Shown here: piece by piece, positions 34,479 to 46,147 of the stretch | Position numbering within the stretch: position 1 is the stretch's first letter | How the letters are laid out: each line of letters begins with the position of its first letter | Assembly: GCA_013368325.1 (NCBI GenBank) | Contig: JAACJK010000163.1 | Span: 186,001 to 250,000 of the forward strand | From: Ephemerocybe angulata | Lineage: Eukaryota > Basidiomycota > Agaricomycetes > Agaricales > Psathyrellaceae | Length of the DNA stretch: 64,000 nt | Direction: 5' to 3' | Program-made: the position numbers and the translations under genes | Notes under the pieces: model-generated | Databases searched by the model: none | What the model saw: the letters and a program-made list of their open reading frames with translations, nothing else | What the model was told of the DNA's origin: nothing

Positions 34479-36701
34479 TTAAACCAACCAGTAGTACAAA
34501 CGCCGAAGCTGGGCTTTGATACCCTTGCTGGGACTGGTCTCATCCTCGTCCCCCGACTCCGAGCCCTCATCATATTGATCCTCGTGAAGATCTACCGTCT
34601 CGGTGTTCACAAGGTCCCAGAACGACCCTTTCGCCCGCGAATGGCTCCGTCGTCGAGGCAAAAGCCCTTCTGTTTCGTCACTCTCCTGGAGACGCCTGTT
34701 TCGCTCCCTCCTCACGATCAGCCATACCAGTGTCATGAAGGTCATGAATGGAATTTCAACGTAGAACGAGACAAAGTCGAGTGGCGAGAAACGAGGGATC
34801 ACAGAGGACCACCCTTGGACTAATGGATGGTTAGTATGCAGTCAATAACGCAAGTTAGTGAATGGCTTACTCAAGATGAGTGCTGTTACAGATACAATCT
34901 AGGCACTAGCTGTCAGCAGTAGTCCCCAGGGTCGTCAAGAAGGAACACTTACGACGAAAGCGGGGCCCCAAGGCCACGTCCATGACGCAACAAACTTCAA
35001 GTCCTCCTTCGACCGCCCTTGGGCAACCCATGCTTTGCGGAATCGCCAGCTCGACAAGCCAATGGAAAGCCACGCAATCTACTGAGCGTAAGGATTGGCT
35101 GGGTACAAAAGCAAATGTAGTCTCACCTGGTTGGAGACCCCAACTATGTTCTGAAGCCATCCCCAAAGCGCTCCACTCCCGATATAGCTGCTGGTTAAGC
35201 AGAGGGCACTGATGCTGCTAGTTAATAGAAGGGCAGGAAGGGGGATGCCCGCAGTGGTGGTCCGTGAGAATATTTTGGGCGCCTGCGGCGGTACAGTCAC
35301 AGAAAGACCTGGTAGAAGCATTGAGAAAATTTGTGGAATGAAGTAACGCCACGGACCACGCACCGTATAGCACTCTCGTCCCCGCAAACAAAGCATGGTT
35401 CCCGGCGGACAGGACGGAGGTCAATACCACAGCGTTCATGAACGATGCAGCGGTACCTATGAAAGATATTTAGACACTCTCCCCGGATTGACCTTCATCG
35501 TGGTACTCACGAGACCCTGCCAAGGTAAAGACAATTGTGAAAGGTGAGGTAGTCGTGCTCCGATCCGACAACTTGGGATAATCCCAGGGAACTGGAGGAG
35601 CCAATCAATACTTACTTGCCAAAAGACAAAGACTGTACGCTACCATTGAGGCCGATGAGAATAACAGTGAGGACATAGAATGTTACAATTCTGGAAAAGA
35701 AAGTCAGGGTGGTAAACTTCGACGCTTTCCCCGTTAAAACTGACCTCCAAAAGACGAGCTTCACAACACGAGGCATATTCTTGGACGGGTTTCGTGTTTC
35801 TCCTGCAGTGATGCCCAAGCTCTCCGTCCCTCCGACTGCGAAGTGTCAGGTTTGTCAGGTTGTGCAATGCTTGAATGCTGGGGACACTTACATGCGAAGC
35901 TAGCTGTAACGAACACCCTGGCAAACCCGCCGAAGCCTCCAACAAACGGTGCTCCATCGATTCTCCAGTTAGCGAAACCAATGAATTGCTGTTCGGTGTT
36001 GTACCCCGCGTTTACGAACGTCCCCACAATGATGAACAAGACGACTGTTATGACCTTTAATGAGGAGAGCCAGTATTCTATAATTACGATGAGCTCGGGC
36101 TTGGTCGCTGATAAAGGATTCGTTGCTTACCCATCTCTCCATAGGCACGGACATTCACAGAGTTCACGGCAACGAGGAATGCCCAGAATACGACGCTAAC
36201 AATCCATGTATGCTCTGCCGCCCAGTATTGCACAACTAGTTGCGCAGCAGTGAGGTCAGAGGCAACGGATACTGCGTCATTGAACCAGTAGTTCCATCCC
36301 AGCGCGAACCCGTACGACGGAGAAAGAAACCGCGTGGCGTACGCGTTAAACGAACCCGCGACAGGGTATTGCGTGGCCATTTCTCCTAGCAGAAGCAAGG
36401 TAACATAGACAATGAAGCCTATGATGCTATAGCATATAAGCATGCTGCCCGGCCCTCCTTGAGCAAGCGAACGCCCGGTTCCAAGGAAAAGTCCTGTCCC
36501 AATCGTCCCTGCGATGGCAATCATCTGCACTTGGCGGGCAGACAGGTCTCGCTGTAAGCCTTGGACGGGCACGGCCTTCTCCTCAGGTTCCTCAGTCGAT
36601 GCCCCATGGTTGGTCCCAGAGTTGTCGGTATGTGTGGTAGCGCCGTAAACCTGGTGAGACACAGCAGAGCTGGAGCCCTGAGTGAACTCGTGGGTGGCCA
36701 T
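34479..36701 (-). CDS. Amino-acid permease (yeast AAT/APC superfamily)
   Basis: This is a plasma-membrane H+-coupled amino-acid transporter. Start ATG 36701 (MATHEFTQGSSSAVSHQVYG). A cytosolic tail leads to GLQRDLSARQVQMIAIAGTI, GTGLFLGTGRSLAQGGPGSM and TLLLLGEMATQYPVAGSFNA. Then come FLSPSYGFALGWNYWFNDAV and SVNVRAYGEM, the classic first five helices with the unwound GTIGTGLFLG motif. Later helices are spread over several small exons (VTFYVLTVILIGLN, AVVLTSVLSAGNHALFAGTR). The C-terminus is Arg/Ser/Asp-rich and ends RRLYYWLV, TAA 34479-34481. About nine introns of ordinary size. Substrate range cannot be read by eye. Confidence 0.88.
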
Positions 36702-37201
36702 GGTGCGTCGGCAGTTGGCGACGACTTGGTAATGAGCAAAAGTAGTTGGTAGCAAAGATGGACGGTGACCCCATTGAGAGTAGTGTACTGTATTAGCAAC
36801 GCCGCTCGGGTTGATCTTAGTATGCAAGTATGACGCTAGATGGTGTATAGACCAGGTTCCCACGCATGATCCGTATCCGTTCACATCTTGCGCTGTGGCG
36901 GGCGCTTCTTCCACTGTTCCTTGTTGTTCATTTATTTCACCCTTCTCCCGCAAGAGGCCAACGCTTGTTTAACCAGAGCCTGATATAAGTAGAAAGACTG
37001 ACATACCGCCATTCAGCATCCTGACCCCGAGTCCCATAAGTAGAGTCTCTCAGAAGATTATCCATTAATAAGTGGTATATATGTGAACGTCCATACCCAA
37101 TGTCGTCCTCCCAGTGTAAATAAGATATATAGGAATGGGAAGCAAGCTATATAGAGTCCAGTAGTAAGTTCGAAAGTTATATCCGTTTCCTTGAAATAGA
37201 A

Positions 37202-38926
37202 TTAAAGCAGATTCTTGTGGCCTTGGTCGCGGCATTTCTTGACCAGCCTCTTGACCTCTTGAGATCGAGCACGGGTAGTGACCAGAAGGGTGTCGGGCAT
37301 GTCAACAATGACGAGATCGTCGACTCCGAGGCAGGTAATCAAACGACCGGAACCAGGGACAACAATTCCACCAGCAACTTGTTCAGTAACAACTGGATTT
37401 CCTCCATTAGCAAAAGAGGTCGGCAAAGAAGTCGATAAAACTGACCAAGGTTGCTATCTCCCAGAATACGTGGCTGGTTCGCCTCGGCGGGAAGGAGATC
37501 GGCCAAAGAAGAGAAATCACCGACATCGTCCCAACCTGTGTACGTGTCAGAACAGGCACAAGAACAGTGGAAAAGGTGCCTCACCGAAGGTCGCCGGCAC
37601 GACAGCAACACGGCGGTCCGAAGCAGCAGGTTCAGCAACAGCATTGTCAATAGGAATCTTTTCCAGAGTGGGCCAGACTTCGTTGATTACGGTCTGGCGG
37701 GCAACCTCGTCGTCCCAAACATCGGCAATACGCGTGAGGCCTTCATGGATCTCCGGTTTGTATTCTTCCAGCAATTTAAGCAAGAACGTCGCTTTCGTCA
37801 CGAACATTCCGGCGTTCCATCGATAATTACCCGTGGCAATGTACGAGGCGGCCGTGCGCGCATCAGGCTTCTCCTTGAAGCTCGAAACCAGGCGAGAGTT
37901 GGGTGCTTCCTTCAAACCCAGCTTCTCTCCCAGCCTAACGTAACCGAAGCCAGTCGAAGGGTGCGATGGCGCGATTCCGATGGTGACGAGATAATCGCTC
38001 TTCGCGACTTCAACGGCTTCAGCGACCGCAGAGAGGAAAGCGTCGTCTCCGGAAATCATGTGATCGGCGGCGAAGGACCCAATAACCGCGTCCGGGTCGC
38101 GTTTGGCGATGATAGCAGCGGCGAGACCAATGGCAGCCATTGAGTCTTTGGGGCCGGGCTCGCAGAAGAGATTGTCGGGGAGCAGATCAGGAAGCTGGTC
38201 CATAATTGATCTAACGTGGCTAGGCCCAGCCACAATGGTGGTCCGCGCAGCGGAAGTGAGAGGGAGAAGCCGATCCCAGGTTGCTTGAATCAATGAACGG
38301 CCTTTGAGGGTCAAATCGAGCAAGAACTTGGGGTGATTCTCTCTTGAGAGGGGCCAGAGACGAGTGCCAGCACCACCGGCAGGGATGACAACGTAGAATC
38401 CTGGTATATCGCGGTTTCCAAATGGGAACGAAGTCAGCGCGTGGTCTCCTAACGGAGAGGGCCTGAAGGTCGGTGCGTCGGGGCTGGTCAAGGTGACCGA
38501 AGGTACAGCATGGGTGAGGAAAGGGGAGAGCTTTGGGTGCAACTTAGGGCTTGAAGGCGCGGGCGTCATAAATCCCGGGGTACCATTGCGGGAGGTATGC
38601 AAGTTCCACTGCGACGGAAATTTGATGAGCATAAGAACACGTCGACAAAGACGTTGATGCGCACCTGAAGACCCTCGCGCACTTGACGTTCGAGGCTCGC
38701 ATTGGCAAGACGAAGCTCAGAGCATTCCTGCTTCAAGTCATTGATTTGCACGTGCTAAACCACAGAACTTTAGTGAGAGGCTGGCCAGCACGACGCGTAC
38801 TGAACTCACCGAATGTTGAACAGCCTGCATAATCTGTTCGAACATTGCAGCAATGGGTATAGATTTGTTCGCGTCCCCATTACCGCTGAGAGCGAGTGGG
38901 TCGATGAGGGAAGCAGAATGAGACAT
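37202..38926 (-). CDS. Mannose-1-phosphate guanylyltransferase, bacterial ManC type, with coiled-coil N-terminus
   Basis: The enzyme makes GDP-mannose from GTP and mannose-1-phosphate. Start ATG 38926 (MSHSASLIDPLALSGNGDAN). Residues 25-65 form a heptad-type helix (AAMFEQIMQAVQHSV, VQINDLKQECSELRLANASL). The nucleotidyltransferase domain starts VVIPAGGAGTRLWPLSRENH. Other motifs are PDAVIGSFAADHMISG, STGFGYVRLG, SSFKEKPDA, NYRWNAGMFV, WDDVGDFSSL, and a C-terminal DDLVIVDMPDTLLVTTRARS. GAGTRLWPLSR is the signature of bacterial ManC/type I GMPs. The usual eukaryotic Psa1/Mpg1 enzyme has a different loop. So this is probably an extra enzyme, possibly acquired from bacteria long ago, since it now carries five or more introns. 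Stop is TAA 37202-37204. Confidence 0.88.
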
Positions 38927-39453
38927 AGTGGTCAACAGCGAAGCGAAGGACCGTGAAGTGGATGACTGGGTTACAAGGTCGAGCGCATAAATAGGATCGT
39001 GGCAGTTGTTCCTTGACGGAGGCAAACCCCCGCACCCGGCTCATTCTTGCCACGTTTCGAAGTCCGCAACGGGAACCCCCCATTTGGCGCTATGCCGGGA
39101 TGGATAACGGCCATCTTGGGAAACAGACAACGGGCGCTCCGGCAAGAAAATTCAATATTCACCCCAAAAGATATCACTTGTTTCGCAATGTGCACGTTCG
39201 ACACGTACGTATCTATGTGGTACTATACTGAAGATATCGTTCGAGGCACCAGGTGAACCACTCTATGGGAACCCCGGAAGGACCTCGCCACTTGCGCAGC
39301 AAGCAACAAGTCAATTCGGAAAAACAGCACATCATGGGGCAAGTTTTGAGCCTCAAGGAAGTCAAACAATCTCAAGTATCTCGGGCGCCACCCTCGACAT
39401 GAGAAGCTGGCCACTCGGAACCGATCCTGAATCAGAACACTTCTACTAAAGTC
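38927..39453. other. Intergenic region
   Basis: A 527-bp gap between the ManC-type gene promoter and the 3' end of the PAXX-like gene, both on the minus strand. No recognisable gene or repeat. Confidence 0.45.
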
Positions 39454-40573
39454 CTACTCGCTATCACTTTCAAACTCAATAGCTTGGTATTTTCGCGCCT
39501 TCTTGTTAGGATTAGCCAATGAAGCCCCCTTGAACGGCCGGGCAACAGGCGCCGGCTCTGGATATCGTGGCGTAAGCGAGTTGAAAGAGAACTATATTTC
39601 CGCAGCACGTTACACGTACTGTTATTGGTTGTGGTCTCGGAGGACGCTGCCCGTTTCTTGTCTGTGGCACTGGTGACAGATTTTGCCTGCATCGCTACTG
39701 TTTCGAGGTGCGATGGCTTGATGGGCTTTTCCCCAGGACCCGAGCTTGAGCCCACATGCGACCCCTCCTCGGTTTTCAATTGCATGCTAGCCTTGGCAGG
39801 CGATGATCGCGCTGTTGAAAGCAAATCAGACCCCATCTTGACGCGAGCAGGACACGGAGGAAGTCGCTCACAAGATCCCTCGACGGTGTCTGACCGCGTC
39901 GGCACCCGGGATGTGGTAGGCGCCGGTGTCGACTCAAATACGCTCGTACTGCCATGCAGGCGGCATTTCCTTGACTTTGCTTGCAAAGCTATCTGAGTGC
40001 CGATATGAGTTCGGCCCACTAATCCAGAATAATCGAACCTGTTTGTCAGTACTTACATCAACCAAAATGCCCGTTGCGAACTCAGCCGCCTGGGAGGGTG
40101 TCAACTCCTCCAATGACATGTGCATAGGCGTCTTGGCAGCTGGTCCGACAGTGAGCTTGGAGGAGTGAGTAGCTGTCGCGGGAGTAAATGAACATGACAC
40201 TGACTTTAATCTTCGCCCCAGGTGCAGAGCTCCAATTGGTGATGAAGAGCTCCCCATCCACGAAGAGCTTCGCCAGCTGGTCCCCAAACTGCTCAAGGAG
40301 CTTGTCGGATGGTTTCGAGCCCTAGAATAAAGACACGTATGGTTGGCCATAAGCTCATCTGCTGCAGTACTTCATCCTTACCATTATCTCGTGTACATTA
40401 CCCTCCGTCCACTCGCCTTTCCACCACCTCCCGTCCGAATCTGACAACCCGAGATGGATCGTCCACTTCTCATCTGTGACAGTGGATACGACGACAAACT
40501 TGTAGATACTCTGATAGATTATTTGGATAAGCTCATCGAGAGCACTAAAATTGACGAATATGTCCCCAGACAT
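39454..40573 (-). CDS. PAXX/XRCC4-superfamily-like end-joining factor (candidate)
   Basis: Five exons (40382-40573, 40205-40321, 40057-40155, 39620-39992, 39454-39557) join in frame to 294 residues. The first 135 or so look like an XRCC4-type head plus start of a helix: KFVVVSTVTDEKWTIHLGLS, GRWWKGEWTEGNVHEIM, KLLEQFGDQLAKLFVDGELF, AKIKLTVGP, SLEELTPSQAAEFATGILVD. A disordered Ser/Lys linker follows. The last residues contain GASLANPNKK and, nine residues from the end, AIEFESD. Human PAXX ends with a comparable ESLINPG…VDFDET block that binds Ku70. The shared order (head with LYVTD/IHLGLSD, LTLSGGP/LTVGPAA, S-L-x-NP, [VI]-[DE]-F-[DE]) is the reason for the call. Family sequence similarity is low, so this stays a candidate. 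Confidence 0.6.
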
Positions 40574-40908
40574 GATTGACGTTGCGGTGAAAGGGGTGAA
40601 GTGACATATTAAGTAATTGTCGCGCTTCTCGCTGATTGACGCGACGCGTTCCACTTAGATTTACCACGTGTTGTTGAATGAAGTCGGGCCTCGTTCAGTC
40701 CTTCCTCGGTGGCGAGAAGGAGGTTCATTTGGGAGTGGACTCAAGTTCCGAGTGCTGGTGTTTCCTTTGAGAACCTGAATGATAGTACAAATGAGAGAAT
40801 ACATATGGTATGGTACAAGTGACAATAAATGAGGTCGACAGATTAACAAGAGGAGAGATCTAAGAAAGATGACAATTATCAAGTCCGGGGAGTTTGCTAA
40901 CGGGGCGA
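40574..40908. other. Short intergenic spacer
   Basis: A 335-bp gap between the 3' end of the upstream G-alpha gene and the start of the PAXX-like gene, both on the minus strand. It should contain the PAXX-like gene's promoter; nothing specific recognised. Confidence 0.4.
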
Positions 40909-43148
40909 CTACAAGAGACTGCTGTTCTGCAAATTCTGCCTCAAAACGATGTCCTTAACTATAAGTGGCAGAATGAGGTCAGTCTGCAACCCAGGTATGA
41001 AACGACGTTCACATACCATTGTTGAGAATATCTTGCATCAATCGGACGTCCTGGGGATATGTCAGGAAGCAGCTCGTGGGCAGTCAGCGCGAGACTTACC
41101 GTCATGGTAGTCAAGTGACAGTACAAAACCCGTTGGCCCGGTGAATACTGTTTGTGAATCCCAGCTAGAGTAGAGACAAGTCGTCAAGCGCTAGACACAT
41201 TGTGGGAAGCGACCACGTACAAAATTTCTTTCTCATATCTATGCCAATGGTCAGCAAGAGAAGTGAACGTGAGGGGGATGAATCACGCACAAGCTGATAC
41301 CGATTCGTAGTCATTAGGTCTTTCACCATATGAGGTGACATAGTGGGCGAAACGGACACCATCTTGCAGCTTGGCTGAAATGGCCACGCCCTTTTTAGTG
41401 GCGATAACACGAAAGTTAGCTCGGAAACATACCCCGGAGGAGATCGATCTTATTCAAAAATAGGACCGTCTGCGCTTTTTCCAGTAATGGGTTGGAGATC
41501 ATTGCTTTCCAAAGTAGAATCGAGTCCTCCTGCGGCGGAGATGAGCTTGTGTAAAGTCACACATTGGGTTGGCTCACCAAGCGATTGACTGAAGGTTCTT
41601 CGGCGAGGGCTTCATCGAATGCCGAAATCGGAGCAAGGAATATGATCGCATCCATATTGTCGAAGTATGGTGCCCATGCCGCTGTTTGATGTTAACGATC
41701 TCTCACTTCCCCCTCTCGAAGCCCGAAGCTCTCACCTCGCTGCGATATTCTGTCAGAAAAGAAGCAGAAGTGGGGGAAGAACACGACAAACATACCAACG
41801 ATCGAGCACCTCCTACATCGAAGATTCGCCAATCACTGCTGACCAGGTTGCCTAGCTAGATCAGTACAACTTTTTTGTGAATCAAAAAAAGAGTAGTCAC
41901 CTGTATTTTTAAATCTGAAACGATGCTCTGACACCCCCAAGGTCTTGAGGCGTGCACGGAGGATGTCATCGTCTGTAGGAACATATTTCAAGGATGTAAC
42001 GCGCTCGAGTGAGTCCAAAAAGCTGGAAAAGTATGAGCAAAGGTAAACTGGGTATCGTTTGTGCGCATTAATAAAACTTACAAGCCCGCTTTATCTTCCA
42101 GTCGAAGGTTATGTGCCGTAAGTATCGCTTGGACGGTGGGGTTAGTCCAAAGCTGGAAGATGTCCTGGGTACAGGCGTTAAGGACAACTGCTGGATCGTT
42201 GGGGTCGCTCCCAAAGTCGTCGTCAAGGTTGCTGTCGACACTCGTCCTGACAGACGTCACCAGGCGTGCAAATGCGCCTTTCCATTGTGAGCCTGAGTGC
42301 ACGGCGACCTCGCTTCTAACCTTCCCAAGTCTAGCAGAGTATGGAAGATCTTCCACTTGCGCAAGATGGGTGGCTTCATCCTCCCCAGAGCCGGCAGGAC
42401 TGAGCTTGCGCAGCAGGGATTCCTCCACTTGCTGAAGGGGTGCCAACCTCATCATTAATTTACGGAGTCCTGGTGACAGCCCAGAGCTGGAGGAACCATC
42501 TTCTGATATCACCGGGCTAGTTGGTTTGGAGGTTGATGAGGTGGGTCCACTGGCCTCGGAGAGGACGCCGAGAATAGTGCGAACCGACCGCACAACATTC
42601 AGTTGGACAACTGCCCTCCAGGAGGCTCTCTCTTCACGGAAGGCCTACATTCGGAGTTAGGCGCGACAGTGCGGGGACAACGGCAGTCCGCACCTTGGGA
42701 GAGTTCATGAGTTGGAAGTCTGCATAGTGATTAAGTATCAGCATCCGTGCTGAGGCCGAATCATTTGCGCCACGCACTTTTCAAGGTTGTAGATTTTCCT
42801 ATGGGGGAGATAAGCTAAACGCCTTTATGTAAAAATACACCACAAAGACAATACCTGATTCGCTTTGCCCTGCGTACATGCTCGTAAATCACCAGACATC
42901 TCATCACATTTGGGGAGTAACGCACCAAGGAGGAGAATGCGAATGGGTTTCTCCTTTTTTTCCTGGAGACGCTGCCTTTCCAGCTCTTCGTCAATGGCAT
43001 CTGAGCGTCTCTGTGCTTCGGCTTCAGCTGCGAGACGTCGTTCACGCTCTTCGGGGGTCTCATTCGGAGGGGGAGCCATCGCTTGAGAAAGAGGATCGTC
43101 ATCATCGCGTCGGGCCATATCGAAGGGGCGGCGGCCAAGTCTTGCCAT
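40909..43148 (-). CDS. Atypical G-protein alpha subunit (copy 1)
   Basis: Start ATG 43148 or the in-frame ATG 43118, which aligns better with copy 2; stop TAG 40909-40911. The N-terminus has APPPNETPEERERRLAAEAE and a charged helix, and lacks the usual Met-Gly-Cys lipidation signal. The P-loop is LLLGQSESGKSTTLKNFQL. A Ser/Asp-rich insert sits in the helical domain. Switch I keeps the catalytic Arg (ILRARLKTLGV). Switch II reads DWRIFDVGGARS, then RAAWAPYFDNMDAIIF, so the catalytic Gln of DVGGQ is Ala. The base-recognition motif is LFLNKIDLL. The usual TCAT motif is changed to TTMT, and the tail is VKDIVLRQNLQNSSLL. About twelve introns. A 4-nt micro-exon (41736-41739) is required to join switch II. 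Nucleotide binding is likely; normal GTP hydrolysis is doubtful. Confidence 0.85.
41736..41739 (-). other. Candidate 4-nt micro-exon in G-alpha copy 1
   Basis: The minus strand reads …atatcgcag|CGAG|gtgaga… Including CGAG restores the frame from DVGGARS to RAAWAPYF, the same residues that directly follow switch II in copy 2 (TSRAAWIPYF), where no micro-exon is needed. Flanking introns are 41740 to 41795 or 41799, and 41682-41735. The alternative is a sequencing error or a different splice pattern. Confidence 0.6.
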
Positions 43149-45174
43149 AGGCGAGTTAGCGGGCAAGGGCTAGAGGTGGTGGATGGAGTCAAGAAGGGAG
43201 ACGGACAGAGGGGCAACCAAGGTTCGAACTATGAAAAGCAACCTGTCGGAGTTTGGGGGGTGCAAGGGGGGATAAGAAGTTGACGCCAGGTTTTAAGTCA
43301 AACGGTTAATTGGAGTTGGGCAGGTAGCTTCGGAGATTTCCCATGAAATGTATGAGGGTAACCCTGGATAGGTTTGATCGAGAAGCAGAAGATAACCTGG
43401 TAATATGCTGATGCCAGCAACAACTAGGCCCGAGTGTTATGTCAGGCATGTACCGCGATTTGCGACCGATCTCTTCCGTTTTGTTCATTCAGTACCTCCT
43501 TGCAGAAAGGCCTGGAGGTTTCAAGAGCATTGTAGGCAGATCTAGGTTGTCAGGCGTGCCAAAGTCGTCGACATCGACAGTGACTAGCCCCAAAGACGCG
43601 CTGTGACCGATTGAACGTTGGACGTTGGATTGAATGTTCATGGCGCAAGTTAGAAGCGCTCGTCCTGCTCGGCTGCGCGGTAGGCAGATTGCCCCAGTAG
43701 TAAACTGTGCAGATTGGGCTGAGATGCCTCCTTCGAGGGCGTTAGAGATGAACAAGTGCTGTGAAGAAAAGCGCCTGGCGCGGCTCGACCTCGCCACGGC
43801 CATCAGTGTCATCACAGTCCACATCACCAGAAGCGCTCATCCACCAGACGCCCTCGTTTGTCTCCGCTACAGCCACCTCCATACCTCCGCTATGCCCCTG
43901 CATTGGGCTTTGGGTGGCACCGGTAAATCTGACCTTCTTTGGAGCCCATTTCTATAGCTAATCAAACCAAAGGGCGATGATAGAAATCCTGTTCACTCAA
44001 TTGTGCCTTTCCAGTCGTTGACCCACAATGACGAGAGCCGTTAATGAGCAGGGCTCCAAGTCAGACGATAGATCGGCTACAGTCCTCGATTTAGAGATGC
44101 AGGCGCTTTTTTGGACATACCTGGGAGCATTGGACCCGGAGGAGTTGTAGATACCGAGCAACTTCCGGGCTCAACGCATGCTCCGCCACTTTCGAGAGCC
44201 CCTTCTGCACGGAAGCATGTTAAACAGAGCCTGATACGCAGCTGCGCCCCGAGCGAAAAGATAGATGGCGCATGTTTATCTATCGACCTGTGAGAGTTCG
44301 GGCCCATACAGCCCGTGCCATGCAGGAGTCGCTCAAGGACCGGGTTGACAGGTGATGGAGCCTGAGGATGGTGAGGTCAAACTCTTCGCTGCATCTGAAG
44401 AAATGATATCTTTCTTACTATAGACACCATTTACGAAGGAGACCACACCTTCCGACGTCCCAATCTCACGAACGCGCCGAATCTTATGATAGCGCCGTAA
44501 ATCGAAGCTGCGGGGGTAAAATTTCTCTTAATTGCCTTGTGCCGTCCTAACATCTTCGAATTATTCGAGGCCTTCGTCGAGTTGGGTCCTGACATGGCGC
44601 AGCTCAAATTCGGGTCCATACCAGGGTCTTAACACCCGCACCAAGCTTCCTGGTCCCCTTAGCCACACCGCCCCTTACAACGTCGATTCGGGGAGTGAGT
44701 TGGCCGACAATGGCACTTCGCACTTAGCCCTTCCGAAGGCCGCTCAAATCCCCTCAATTTTCTCCGTAGCAATGTGCAACAATCACCGCATTGGCCTCGA
44801 GGTCTTACGATACTACAGGACCACGAACTTCCGGACCTCCCTGGATGCTCATCCAAGGATGATCTCACTTCTTCAAGGCCATAATCAAGGAGCTTACCAT
44901 TTCGGAAACTGGCTTCGAAGTTCGAAGTAACCTTTAACTTTGTTGCAGGATCCTAAGCATCCTTTCCTCGGATCCCTGCCTTCGTTAGCGAGCTTCGAGG
45001 GGATCTTCAGGGGATCCCAATGCTACTTGAGATAGCCTCGTTAATGTAAGTCGCTTTTGCTCCCGACCTTAGCGGATTCCTCACGAAATGGTGTTACAGG
45101 TGGTGAAATTCTACGAGGTCCATTGATTATACAAGTACAGGCCATGAATGAGGGAAAGGTGGGTATCAACGACT
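43149..45174. other. 2-kb region without a recognisable gene
   Basis: This contains the promoter of G-alpha copy 1 and the 3' side of the LEA-like gene. The longest plausible frames (43634-43957 and 44532-44930, plus strand) have no known motif and no convincing splice partners. The segment 44930-45110 holds several GGATC-containing near repeats. It may contain a decayed gene, but I cannot identify one. Confidence 0.4.
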
Positions 45175-46147
45175 TCATGCGTGCTTCTCCGCGCGCACTC
45201 GCACATCCTCTGCTGTGCTCGCAACGCCTCTCGCAGCCTCGCGCTTCAGTCGTTCGGATTCTGCTGCCAAGCTATCGCGACGGTCTTTGGCAGCCTGCTC
45301 TGCCTCTGTGAGCTTGGCCTTGCCATACTGCTGCGCGTCGGAAGCCCTGTCTTTACTGTACTGCTCTGCCTCAGAAGCCTTACTCTTGCCGTATCCCAGC
45401 CAGCTGAACCACCCCTCCTTAACTTCCTCTCCCTTCTTTTCGGCGCCATGACGAAGTTCTGCAGCCTTTCGCTCAGCCTCAGTAAGATATTCTGTGGACT
45501 TGCGGTCGGTTGCGTCACGAGCGCTGCGGAATGCTGCCTCCGTCTGGTCCTTGGCGCTACGGAGAGTAGCCTCTGTCTGGCCGCGAGTCCGAGCAAGGGT
45601 GTCCTCTGCTCGATCAAGCAAGCCGCGACCTTCCTCCAACCCGTGCCCATCCTCGACGTTGTTTACCGCAGCTTTGGCATCGCCGTACTTCTGCTTAGCG
45701 TCACCCTATTCCTCCGTTAACCTCGATACCAAGGTGAAGAGCTGAGGAACTGTTATACCTTGTACTCGTCAACCTTTGCTTTGGTGGCATCGATGCCCTG
45801 GCGAGCAGCGCTTCTCGCCTTTTCTTCTTCTCTTTTCGCTTCAGCCTTAAGCTTGGCAGGCTCATCGGAGCCCGCGAAATAGTAATAAGCGCCTGCTGCG
45901 CCGGCCAGTCCAAGACCAGTATAAAGGAGGGTGTTGCTGCTCTTCTTGAGATCTTTGGGTTGAGGCGCTGGTTGCCCTGCTGGAGGGGGAGGGGGTGTGG
46001 TGTAGTTGCGGCGAGAAGACTGTAAAGGTCGCAGATGTCAAGACAAGGGGTCTGGTACTTGGTATGGAGACATACCCTGGCTGCAACACGACCAGCCCTG
46101 GAGGTGGATTGAGCGAGTCTGAGAGCTTGGGATCTGAACATGGACAT
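45175..46147 (-). CDS. LEA-like mitochondrial stress protein
   Basis: Start ATG 46147 (MSMFRSQALRLAQSTSRAGR) gives an Arg/Ser-rich mitochondrial targeting sequence. After an intron come RRNYTTPPPPPAGQPAPQPK and one membrane helix (NTLLYTGLGLAGAAGAYYYF). The rest is very hydrophilic and helical with 11-residue-type LEA/apolipoprotein-like repeats: RSAARQGIDATKAKVDEYK, RGQTEATLRSAKDQTEAAFR, SARDATDRKSTEYLTEAERK and EAEQYSKDRASDAQQYGKAK. Stop is TGA 45175-45177. Similar fungal proteins are often labelled 'calcofluor white hypersensitive' or stress-response proteins. A role in membrane protection during stress is inference. A clear TATA box (TATAAATA, 46208-46215) lies about 60 bp upstream of the start codon. 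The gene is divergent from NRK1. Confidence 0.78.
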
